From Struthio camelus (Eukaryota; Chordata; Aves; Struthioniformes; Struthionidae): a DNA stretch of 64,000 bases. The notes under the pieces were generated by a model. That model saw nothing but the letters and a program-made list of their open reading frames with translations. It did no database searches and was not told where the DNA came from. Shown here piece by piece: positions 1-10,179 of the stretch (position 1 is the first letter of the stretch; every line of letters begins with the position of its first letter). The translations under genes and the position numbers were made by a program. The DNA lies in contig NC_090967.1 of NCBI RefSeq assembly GCF_040807025.1, positions 3,780,001 to 3,844,000 on the forward strand, read 5' to 3'.

Positions 1-482
1 CCGACAAGCAGGACAGAGCAGGCACCGAGAAGGTCCCGCTGCTACAAACATGGCAGAAGCATACAACAAACTCAAAAAATACAATCTCCTCCATCACTAC
101 GGATGGGAAGCAAAATTAAGGAGCGAGATATGAGGCAGTGCAAGATGGTGAGGGCACGTGCACACACCTGTGTACGCACGCAGGTGTGTCTGTGTGCTGG
201 GAGGCATGGCGGGGAGCAGGGTTAAATGTCAGGAGTTTAGGGAAAGAGGTAAATCCAGGGGCAGGGAAGCATAACGTTCACGGAGAGATTACAGAAGGAA
301 ACACAGAAGGAAAAAATAACAGGAATTTTTGCTTTGAAAGTCTCCCATGTCCCAGGAAAGCTGGTAGGGGGCCAGGGACGAGCCCTGAAATGGTTTCCTG
401 GCAGTGCTTTTGCTGCTGCTTAGCCCCACAACCACCAAAAAAGCCCCTATGCTATTAATCTACTGACACCGAGCTGTCACGG
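1..482. other. Left edge, no recognised gene
   Basis: No exon is recognised. A 27-codon open frame on the plus strand (49-132, starting MAEAYNKLKKY, purine at -3 and G at +4) reads like protein but matches nothing I know. The rest is unremarkable sequence with GT/CA-rich patches near 155-200. Confidence 0.4.
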
Positions 483-488
483 ACTTAC

Positions 489-900
489 CTTCGGGGACCA
501 ACGCAGCCACGGGGAGTCAGCAGGCATCAGCTCCTGGTGCCAGAGCCGCCTGGTGAGGGCGAGCGGGGGAAGATGAACTCCTCTTCTGCCTGACGCTGCC
601 ACCCCACCTGCTCGATCCTGTCCAGAGAAACATGTCAGTGGGTGAGTGAGGACTTTTTCTTGGTTGCTTTTTTTTTCCCTTTTTTTTTTTTTGGACACCC
701 CCTCCACCTTTTTTTTTTTTGGCATAACCAGATCTTCGGAAAGCGGGAGTCATGCCGCAATTACGTAAGAGCCAAGAGCCGGTGACAGGGCAAGCGGCTT
801 TGCTCCAGGGTGAGGTGGGCCCCGCCAGCGACGACGACGCAGCTGCTTTCTAGTTTTCTCAGAGCTTCCCGTTAGCGTTTACCCTGAAAACAGCCGGCAG
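489..900 (-). other. Candidate non-coding first exon on the minus strand (left of CpG island)
   Basis: A consensus donor GAAG|gtaagt lies at 488-483 on the minus strand, so a transcript starting in the island and running left off the window would splice here. The upstream (right) limit is arbitrary. The body contains two long homopolymer runs (A-rich on this strand, around 666-720) that make it unlikely to be coding. Confidence 0.25.
761..768. promoter_or_regulatory. TTACGTAA palindrome (PAR-bZIP/NFIL3-type site)
   Basis: A perfect 8-bp palindrome within the CpG-rich segment, matching the consensus bound by NFIL3/HLF/DBP-class bZIP factors. Function is inferred only from the motif and its promoter context. 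Confidence 0.3.
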
Positions 901-1070
901 CTGAGGCGGCGAGCGGGTGGCCTCCCTTCCAAGCCTCAAGTTTTAAAAAACCGGTGTCGGGGTTGAGTCACTCAGGAACCGAAGCGATGCGTGCTTTATA
1001 AACACGGCGGGAGGGAGAAAGAGAAACAGTGAGAGGCGTGAATGGCTGGGCAGAAGGAGAGCTGAGGTTT

Positions 1071-1102
1071 TATATACATATATATAGAGAGAGAGAGAGA
1101 GA
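1071..1102. repeat. (TA)n/(GA)n microsatellite
   Basis: An interrupted TA run is followed by (GA)8, inside the CpG island. Confidence 0.9.
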
Positions 1103-1322
1103 AGGAAGGCAAAGCGATGTTCCTGATAGATGCAGTGAGATAAATCACAAATAGGTCCGGAGGAGCCCAAACAAATCAGGTTTCCCACTGCCCCGAGGCA
1201 CCTCACGGCCCCTCCCTGCTCCTGGCAGGCGGGACTCTGGCTCCACCACGTCCCCACCAGCCGCCTCCCATCTCCTCACCCGTTTATCCACCTTCTCCCA
1301 GCTGCAGTGTTTTTTCACCCAC

Positions 1323-1410
1323 CCCTATGGTGGTCGTTGCCAGCCTGGCTGCTGGAGAAGGGGCTCAGGCCCTCGTCACGGGCCAGCCGTGGCGCTCCTG
1401 CAGCCGCCAT
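1323..1410 (-). CDS. Candidate short first coding exon on the minus strand of the CpG island
   Basis: The minus-strand ATG at 1410 sits in AAAATGGCGGC, both a strong Kozak context and a YY1-type element, which are often combined at the starts of housekeeping genes. It opens 31 codons starting MAAAGAPRLARDEG before a stop at 1315. A weak donor (AGGG|gtgggt) at 1322 would end the exon just before the stop. The family is not recognised. This could equally be a chance frame over a YY1 site. Confidence 0.2.
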
Positions 1411-1413
1411 TTT
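1403..1413 (-). promoter_or_regulatory. YY1-type element AAAATGGCGGC
   Basis: This is a match to the long YY1 consensus, which is typically found just downstream of transcription starts and oriented with the transcript. Here it points leftwards. Confidence 0.4.
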
Positions 1414-1783
1414 AGGCTTGGGGGCCCTGTGGGTGTCATGGCGTAGCGGAGGCCTCAGTGAAATGCTTCCTGCTCGCCGCCCCACCGGACACGGAGGCCT
1501 GCGCCCCACCACCGGCCCCCTCGGTCGGCTGCTGCTGGAGGCGGAGGCCCGGCCCAGCAGGCCGCGTAGGACCGTCCTGCTGCCTGCTGGGAGCAGCCAG
1601 GGCGGGGGTTTTGCCCCAAAATCCCCTAATCCAAATAAAAGTGGCTGCCCGGGGGCTCTCTGTGTGTCACACAGATGTTGTACCCGGTGCTGTCTCCCGC
1701 CCCATCTGCATGCAAGAAACCATGCTCCCTTGCAGCTGCTTTTGGCAGAAATTCTTCAGCTCCCGACCGTTTCTTGCGCAGAA

Positions 1784-1800
1784 ATGGCTGCGCTCGCAAG
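1784..1800 (+). CDS. Candidate first coding exon of an unidentified gene (MAALA...)
   Basis: ATGGCTGCGCTCGCAAG is followed directly by gtatgt, a good splice donor. The start has a purine at -3 and G at +4, and lies at the edge of the CpG island. It would encode M-A-A-L-A plus a split codon. No continuing exon was recognised downstream, so this rests only on signals and context. The ATG also lies inside a longer chance reading frame. Confidence 0.25.
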
Positions 1801-1823
1801 GTATGTGAAAGGGTTTAATATGC

Positions 1824-1857
1824 TTCATTCATTCATTCATTCATTTATTTATTTATT
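1824..1857. repeat. (TTCA)n/(TTTA)n microsatellite
   Basis: About five TTCA units grade into TTTA units, 24 nt past the candidate donor at 1801. Confidence 0.9.
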
Positions 1858-2074
1858 AAGCAGACTGGAATATTTATGGCTTTCTTCCTTCACATAAAAG
1901 CAGTTGTACTGTTGGCGCGTACTTTTGTGTTAAAACAGCACCTCGTCGGCCCGTCGTAGGAAGTCGCTGCGCGGCGGCCTCCTGCCAAAGCCGCGTAGCA
2001 TGTGGTTTGCTTACAGCCCGCCGACCGGCCAAAGTCCGCATAGCCCCCAAACCAGTGCACTCACCACGAACTGG

Positions 2075-2190
2075 TACTGCCTCCGTGCCTCAGTTTCCCT
2101 GTTAAATGTGAATGTTAATGATGGAAAGGAGGAATCATTATCTGAGACATCTACCTCTGTGTCTTGTTTCCCGTCTGCAATGTGGGAGGT
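2075..2190 (+). repeat. MIR-like SINE fragment
   Basis: gtgcctcagtttccctgttaa, followed by an A/T-rich 'aatgttaatgatgg' stretch, resembles the MIR core and its downstream part. It is old and short. Confidence 0.45.
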
Positions 2191-3730
2191 GACAGCGCTT
2201 CAGTTCATTTTAAAATCCTCTAAAACACCAGTTCTATCAGACCTAGGAACCGTTCTCTCTCTAATTACTGGGACAGCTTATTAAGTTTCTTTCAGGAACT
2301 CTAAAATCCTTGTAGAGAACATAGTGGCGGTAGCGCTTCTAAAATACCTGCAAGTCAGGGTGATGTTGGAGATCTGCTCTTTCACAGGGGATGTGGCATT
2401 GACTTCTTAACTCTTCCATGGCTCTCTTTGACGTCATTGTTTTGGGTATGTTTCATCCTTGTTGAGTGAAGTATTAACACACAGCAAAATATTGTGCTAA
2501 AGAGCCACGGTTAATCAATTCATTCTAATCAATTAAATTCACCCTCTGAATTCTTCAGCATAGCTGGTTGTAGCATCCTTCAGTGACGTTTCTGCTCCTG
2601 TTTTGGGCAGCTGCCATGTCCTGTGCTCTGTAACACCTCACAGCCTGCAGGAGATTTGCTCATGGGTTATAATTCGGAATGAGCAAGCCTCTCCCCTTGA
2701 TGAGGAAATCCAGGTACAAAACAGGTGAGAGTTTGATGAGGAGCCAGGCTCAAAAGAGAAGATGAGTGTGAGTTGCTTTGCAGCAATGGGCTTTGGATCA
2801 GGACTTGCCCACTAATGCCTGTCACAATGATACTGAAGATGATGGTGTAGATCTGATTTGCCTGAAGTCTCAGTGGTATTGCTCTATAAATTTAAATTCC
2901 TTATCACTTAAGTGAGGATAATCATTGTTTGGATGGTGATTTTTATAGTGCAGATACTTTCTGTTGCTACACACTGCATCTGCCTTGGCAGTGCTGGCAT
3001 CTTATATGCATTTCTGCGGTCTGTTGTAATACAGTGATGAAACTCTTTTGATACAACTAAGCATCACTTAGCTAGACAGCCTTAAAACTTGCAGTGTGTA
3101 CCCTGAGGACAGAAAAAGAAAAGAATAGCTCTGAGTTGTTGGTACCATCCAGAAAACCAGAAATCACCTTTCTAGTGCATTGAGCCGTTACCTGTTTGTA
3201 AATCTGTCTGGACCCTGTGCCGCCTGGTGGACATCAAAGATAAAACAGCGAGCTGTGCCAGAGTGAAATAACTGTTTGCTGAATAGCACAAGTTACTGCC
3301 CTGGGTCCCAGATGTTCAGACCACCCAGTTCTGATCCTTTGAGACATGGTATGAGTGCAGTGAGCTGGCTGAACCTCCTGGCTGGACGGGTACAAATGGG
3401 ATTGAAGACATGCTGGTATGAACTTCTAAAAGTAACACAGTGTGGAGAAGAAGGTAGTATGCCATCATTGTGAATGATATGTAAATAGGTCTGAAAAAAT
3501 CACCAAAGTATAGCTTGTTTGTGTTTTTTAATTAATATGAAGTAAAACTTGCAAAAGCATTGAAGTAGCTTCGGAGGATACTTCAAAATCTCTCTGGGTG
3601 TTTAGCTGTATTTTATTTTTTAACTGAATTTCCTTGAATCTTCAGTAGTAAAGTTTCAGCCTGAGGGACACAGTCTCTGGTAAGTTTTTTATCTAAAGTG
3701 GCCATTAAAGTCTCCTTTGGTAAAGATGTC

Positions 3731-3759
3731 TTTTTTTTTGGGGGGGGGGGGGGGGGGGG
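3731..3759. repeat. T9G20 homopolymer tract
   Basis: Nine T then twenty G in a row on the plus strand. This is prone to slippage and to quadruplex formation, and its exact length may be a sequencing approximation. Confidence 0.9.
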
Positions 3760-6700
3760 ATGCTGATTGTAGCAAGGATTAGTGTGAGCAAGGGAGAGAG
3801 TGAATTCTTCTCCCAGGCTGGCCCTGGGAATGTGCTGAGCTGTAAGGGTCACTCCTCTCTCTCACTGCTTCCAAAGTGAGCTAAGGTATCCCCTTGCTCT
3901 CAGCGGGGACCAAAGTACTACTGAACTCGTTTGACTCGTTGGATATCCACAAAGGGAGAGTTTCAACATATGAACTTATCCTCTAGATTCCCTTCATAGT
4001 CAATGGAGAGAAATAGGCTTTGGTAGAGTGTGAGTTGTCTGATCTATTTTATGTAGTGAAGAAAAGAACATATGTCGTTTATATGCCACTGGGCATAAAC
4101 AGAGTCAAAGATGAGTAGTCCAGTTGATAGCTACAGTGTAGTCATCCCAGTTTAGGAGGGAGGATTCCTGCTGTAAGCCTAGAGCTAGGAGCACCAGCCA
4201 GAAATAGCATATCTTTTCTTAGCAGGCGGTCGTGGAGACAGAGACCCTCAGAGGCAGTAAACATTAGGGGAGCTGCTCTGGGGACGTTTTACAAAGTCAG
4301 GTTTCAAAATCACTTTCAAGCAGCTGCAGTCACCCCTGGGTCTCCTGGGGAAGAGACTGGCAACATCATAAAGTAGATCATGTAGTGCTCAGTTGCAGCT
4401 CAGCTGCAGGACTTAGAGGGCTGTTTGGATGTGTATTGAAAATATCCCCATGAATTCTGTGAATTAACATTATATCCTTCCCTGATCATTGCCTTCATGT
4501 CTTGTATTTACCTCGCTACCAAATTCTTACTTATTTTGGGCCACCTTCCATAGACATAAATGACAATGAAGTGTTAGCCAAGCTAACAGTCCAATCTAGG
4601 GCCTTCAGACTGTAAGAGAGAAGACCAGAGTGTCCTGCCTTACCCAGGGCAGAAGAGACTCAGAGGTATTATGTGAGCTGGCCGCACTCTGACTCATGAA
4701 ATCTCAGAGTAAGCCATATAGAAATGCTCAGTCCATTAAAGACTGTAGGCTGAGGGTTCTCAGGAAAAGTGCTCAGTTAATTTAATTCTGTAAAATGACA
4801 GCATCACACTAAGCACAAGACATCAGCAAATATCTTGAAGATGAACTCCAAGGGAATACCAGATCTGTCCTATTTTCCATGCTACTGACTTAAGAGCTCC
4901 AACACTGAGGATACAGCTCACTTCCTTGGTTTGATGCCTGAAGTGGCGGAAGGACTTGGTGTTTCTGAGAAACTAGCTGCCATTTAGAGCTTCAAAGATC
5001 AAATGTAGAAAATTAACATTTTTGATTCTCTGTGTTAGGCATTTAGCAGGAAAATGACATTGTAATGTCTACCGAATGTCTCAGTAGACTTTGCCTGGAA
5101 CATGAAAATAAACCCCAAGTTGTAGCATTTGTGAAGAACTAAGTTGCAGAGTCTGAAGGTGTAGACTTCATTCCTTATTACTCTGTTATCACTCACAAAA
5201 CTTTTTGCCCAAATGCTCTAAATGGAAGTGATCAGCCTTGGCAGTTTTTTCAACACCGTCTTAGCGTGTCTTCAGAAGTATGCATTCTTCTGAAAAAAAC
5301 ATGAGCATGAGATGTAATCACAGCCGATAAGTGATCATTGTCAATTGTTTTTTTTATATTTCAGCAATGTACCAACGTAGCCTCAAATCAGTGGCAGTAA
5401 ATATCAGTTACATACATTCAGCTCAGGCATGAACTAGCATTGGGGCTGAATGCTCCCTTGTGCACAGCTGTATATGTAACCTATATCATGTTGCTTGTAT
5501 TGAATGTAACTATTGCAGATGGTCGTTATTGTGCTTTTCCCAAGGCACTATCACATTCAGAAGTGAGTTTTCATGAAATAGCCTGAGGAAGCTGTATCAC
5601 AAGAACTTGGTGCCCTCTCATCTTCATTGTCCTCTGTGGACTGGGTCCCCTGGGCAGACTTCCCATTGCATTCTCCGTTATGCAATATGATGTGGTGTGG
5701 TGTTTCAACTGGAAAACACCACAAGGACTGTAAACCCGCCTCTAGTAATGAGCTATGACCACTGAATGTGGATTTAGCTCGAAGTAGAGGGGAACTGAAA
5801 ATTAATACTTTGGTCTGGCTTGGCAAACCAAAATATATTAATTTTAATCATGCCCAGAATGAAATATTTTATTTCATTCTTTTTCCACTGGGAAATAATG
5901 CTATGGAACTTTTTTGTCTGGCAAGATAGAAATTTTCCATCAGAAAACACTGATTTTCTGAGAACTGTTTTTTTATCTCTGAAGAACAAGATTCTGACAT
6001 AAAGATCCTTATAGTCACTAGAAATGTGTGAATCAAAATGCCACGTGTTGTAAGTAGATTATTAATTATAAAAAGACATTTTTTAAGGAAATGCATGGTA
6101 AATAATCATTAGCCCATCACATCTGGCTATAAGAGCAGGCAACGTTTCTCTAGCTGATTGCCTACATTCAGATTTTCTTGCATAACAGAGAACAGATAAT
6201 TTCATCCTATCGCTTTTGTGTCAGTCTGTTGTGCACTGTGACCATGAAAAGAGCTGTGTGAAATGTTTTCTTCAATTTTTTTTTTTTACAGAAATATGGT
6301 TTTTCATCAAGTAGGAGGTTCCATAGCAAATATCAGTTTTCAAAATAGAACTTCTCATTTCTTCTCCCTCTCTCCACAGTTTGTCAGCATGGTCAATCAA
6401 GACATTTCAGTCAAAAAATCCCCAAACAGTTTTTAATTTTCAGATATGCAATTTTAGGAATGCTTCCAAAGGTTGAGAAGAAAAACTTCTCAAAAAAAAA
6501 AAAAAAAGCCCAAGCCTCCTTTTGTTTATTGTTATCAAAATCATTGCCAGGAACAGAAAATTAATGAAGAGCTCTAAATGTAATCATGGGACCACCAGAC
6601 TTCTTGCTGCAAGGACAACATCTTCCCAGCTTCCTTAGGAGCTCTTTTCTGGCTCCCAGACATGCAATTCCACTCTATCTCCCTTACTATCTCAAGGTAG

Positions 6701-7189
6701 AGCTGAACACACATAGTGCTGCTACCAGAATAGCAGGAAACCTGCAAATGTGTTAAGTCTCACCTTTCCTGGTGAGATGCTGTATCTGAACCTCATCTTC
6801 AAAACCTCACCTCAACCTTGTACCCACATGAGCAACCACAGAGTGTTTCTCCTTTGCACTCAAAGACCGTGGGCTTACCTCCCTTTTGGCTTCTTTATAC
6901 TCTTCCCCTGAACCCCAGCAAACAAATCACTGTGCTCTACTATCGTCTTTGTTTCAGATGAACTTGGTTTTACACATACCTTTTACTGACTTCAAGAGGA
7001 ATTGCTTGTATGCTGGCAGCAGGGAGTAGAAAATCCCTCAGTGGTGTTTTGAGGGGAGGGATCGCTGCCTTTAGTTGCCACTCATCCCACCTACCAAGGA
7101 GAATAACATACCATATCTGCAGTTCTTGATACTGTTCTGCCACTTACTGCAAGGGCTCGATAACAAAACGCTACATGGTTCAGCCTAAA

Positions 7190-7330
7190 CAAAGCAAAAA
7201 CCTTCATATGTGAGTAAGCTGTGGAACTTGCTACCACGTTAGAAAAAGAAGCTCAACCAGAACTTGAGAAGGACCATTGGTGATCTGGATTTGGACTGCA
7301 AGGATAGTAACGTTTACCTGGGCTCTCTCT
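7190..7330 (+). mobile_element. Possible CR1-like LINE fragment
   Basis: agctgtggaacttgctacca and the downstream 'gaaggaccattggtgatctgg' recall the 3' region of CR1 elements (…tggaatttgctgcca…). Divergent, so only tentative. Confidence 0.3.
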
Positions 7331-8929
7331 GTTCTGGTCTTGGAGATATTTCACATTGGGATGGACTTTGCTTCCATCTCTGCAGTCCTGCACGTTTGGG
7401 CAAAGATTTTGGCTGACGTTTTTCCTGGGAAGCAGTCAGCCTCAGAGGCTGGAGAGCTCTCTTCAGTCCCTTCTGTCTTGCGTGAGCCGTTGTCTAAGAG
7501 CTGGCAACCGTCGGCTTGCATTAAAAGACATTGAACATCTGTAGTGTCAGTGCTGTCACTCAGGCCAGGGTGTGTAACCAGTATTTCATTGTTGCATTAA
7601 GGGATAATGCTATTCAAACAGCACATGATAAAATGGTGGCAGCACAACGGGCATGTGGTTTTCTGAATGTACAGCAGGCAGCTCTCGGAGTGAGGCAGAG
7701 TGGAGGGAAGATTTTTTCACTGTATTATTCATGCCTGCAGGAGACCCAAGAGGCCTCATTGCCATTTCCCAGAAGAGAGGATTTTGTGGGCTTGGTGACA
7801 TGAGAACGAAGGTGCCCAGCAAGCAACTACTGGGAGAGAGGCTGAAACTAATTCACGTGGGGGCTATATGTTAAACTCCAGCATAACCAGAAAGCACTCT
7901 TCCTCTTCTACTTCTCTTATAAAATACTTCTTCCGTCTTCCCCTTACCTGTCCTCACCTGCTTGGCTTTCACAGACAGAGACTACACTTTCTGCGCAGCA
8001 GAGCCTGCAGTGCACTCATTACTCCGTATTCCAGTCCTGACCTAAGGCTGAACAGAGAATCCACCCCTTTTGTGATGGGGGCTGTACAGCTATCTACTGA
8101 GAGAGAATCCCATTCACAAACAGTTTATTTAAGAGGAGATATTTAAAGGAAAAGGCATTTCAGATTCAATTGACTTGGGAGCCTGGATCTGAAGTTTCAT
8201 TTATGGTTTTGGAATTCTCCCCACTGGAGTCAAAGCATGAGGTTAAGAGCATCCCATGTAAATAAGTTAGCACTTCTCTGCTGGCATGCTCCGTTACCAA
8301 AGTTTGTGCATGTGTGCGCTCAGGCTGACAAGGAATATGAAATCCATTGCGTACTTTATGCACTGACTGCCCAGTGAAAATGGGAACCGTCAAAACGGTT
8401 GCGTGGAGAGTAGTCAAAGAGCCAAAGCATGGAGTTTTGATGATAAACATCCAAACGTCATCGTAATTGGCACTTCTTAATAGGGACAAATGAAGGCAGG
8501 CCTTCTTTGCGCTAGCTCTATATACGTAGTGTAGCAGCCCCTCAGAACAAGAATGAGGCAGGAAAAGGAAACTCGGATAGAGGAGGCAATTATTCGGGGT
8601 CACATATTGGGACTAAGAAAAGCAGGAAATAAACCAGTCTTTGACTCCAATTCCCTCTGATACCAAAGGCTGGATTTTTAAAAGAAGCCAACCACCAAAA
8701 TGAAAATCATACACTTTTAGTTTCTAACAGAACTTGTGAGTGGGAGTGCAGAGCTGTTCTGCGAACCTTTTTCCTCTGTTACCAGTTGAGAGCTTTGCTG
8801 TTTTGAAAATTGGCCCTGTCTGTGTAGGACGTAGCATATAAAAAGCTGGCCCTGAATGCTTCCAAAAAGAGAGCCATATGGGAGAAAGGATGCTGCTGTG
8901 GTTCAGGTATAAACTGGCATGTAGTAGGT

Positions 8930-9060
8930 TCTGTTTGCGCCACAGATGTATTACGTGATCTAAATCAAGTAACTTAGTCTCTGTTTGACTTAGTTTCCCT
9001 TCTTACTATTGTTTGTTCTACCCCATTTCCCAGAATTGCTACCTTTTATCATGCTTACAG
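8930..9060 (+). repeat. MIR-like SINE fragment
   Basis: aagtaacttagtctctgttt, followed by 'gacttagtttcccttcttac', follows the MIR core order (…caagtcacttaacctctctg…cctcagtttcctcatctg…). Confidence 0.5.
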
Positions 9061-9930
9061 AAGCAATAATACAAATAAAAACAATAAGTTTATAAACAAT
9101 AAGTCTAATTATTCTGTTCCTTGAGAAACGCAGTTCTCTTAGCCATATGTTCAAGCATATACACAGTACAGTACTTTTACTGATTCTGTAAAAGAATCTG
9201 GGTGGACAGAAGGGTTTTTTATGGCTACTTTGTGGATTTTATAATGAAAATAGAATAAAAACTCTTTCCAATCAGTGATATATGATGATTCACCTAAAAC
9301 TTTCCTGCACTTCTCCTTTGTATAGGCTATAGAAATTCTGTATTATTTTTCTGTGCTGCTGGCATAGTAGTGATACAACACAGAGGCCAAACTCTCCTTC
9401 TGTTTGCAGCAAGAAAGAATTAAGAATTATCTTGCATTTGGATCAGAGCTACTTATTTCTCATAATGTGAGTCGAAAAGGATACTGTAATCAAAACAGCA
9501 TTTAGACAAAAGAATGATTGGTTTGTATATTGTGTGGATCAGGTTCAGTTTCACTTTAGGTTGTTTCTGTAAGTGTCTTCGTACATATTTAAAGATACTT
9601 AATACTATTTTAGCAACTCTGTATGATAGATGGCAAAACCTTTCAGTACTACTAAATTGAGCCTTAGTAACTCAGTGCACGGTCTATCAAATCACAGCGC
9701 ATAAAACTATTTTTTCCATTATGTCATTTCTTGTAATAAGTAACAGCCCAAAATACTTTTTCCTCTTTGCACAGCTCTGTAGATCAGTGTTGTGTTATAC
9801 AGTCAGAGAGGCATGGGAAGATGTCTGGGAGGAATGTGAAGGGGCAAGAATGGTCATCCACCCCATCCTTCTGCTTTATGGCAGCATGAAGTCTTGTCTT
9901 AGCCATTCCCGGTAGATATGTATCTAATCT

Positions 9931-10175
9931 GATCTTCAGGGTCCCTGATGAGGGAGATGCCACTATCTCTGCAAGCAGTGTATTCCAGCGTTTCACTACG
10001 CTCACTGTTAAAAAGTTTTTCTAGTATCTAGCCTAAATCTTCCTTGCAGCACTTTAAGCCCACTGCTTCTCACCCACTGGATACAGAGCACAGTTTATCC
10101 TCACAGTTTGTGGGAGCTTTTGACACTCTTGAAGAATGTTCTCATGTCTCCCCTTAGTCTTCATGGTACAGGGAA
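9931..10175 (-). mobile_element. CR1-like LINE 3' fragment
   Basis: Read on the plus strand it shows the reverse-complement CR1 order: a 'tattccagcgtttcactacg' block, 'gttaaaaagtttttctagta', 'agcctaaatcttccttgcag', 'cactttaagcccactgcttct', and finally 'atgtctccccttagtcttca'. This is the usual 5'-truncated insertion type. No ORF is retained. Confidence 0.8.
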
Positions 10176-10179
10176 GAAA

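Larger units (their letters stand above)
730..2060. promoter_or_regulatory. CpG-rich island, probable promoter (possibly bidirectional) of an unidentified gene
   Basis: CpG dinucleotides are frequent here (for example gcgcggcggcc near 1970 and gcccgccgaccggcc near 2017) and scarce in most of the rest of the window. The island holds an AAAATGGCGGC YY1-type motif on the minus strand, a TTACGTAA palindrome, a minus-strand consensus donor (aaggtaagt, 483-491) and a plus-strand ATG followed 17 nt later by a donor. These fit a promoter with divergent first exons. I recognise no protein. In mammals the gene 3' of ZAP70 is TMEM131, but nothing here matches its known N-terminus. Confidence 0.55.
2190..8929. 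other. Non-coding stretch left of ZAP70, part 1
   Basis: No exon, RNA gene or intact transposon ORF is recognised. Open frames are short and lack domain signatures. It contains a T9G20 tract, a possible CR1 scrap around 7190-7330 and an A15 run near 6490. It may be intergenic or an intron of the gene starting in the CpG island. Confidence 0.5.

Noticed and set aside
1307..1897. 196-codon plus-strand open frame in the CpG island
   Set aside because: CpG islands lack stop codons by composition. The frame runs into a TTCA microsatellite and has no recognisable domain.
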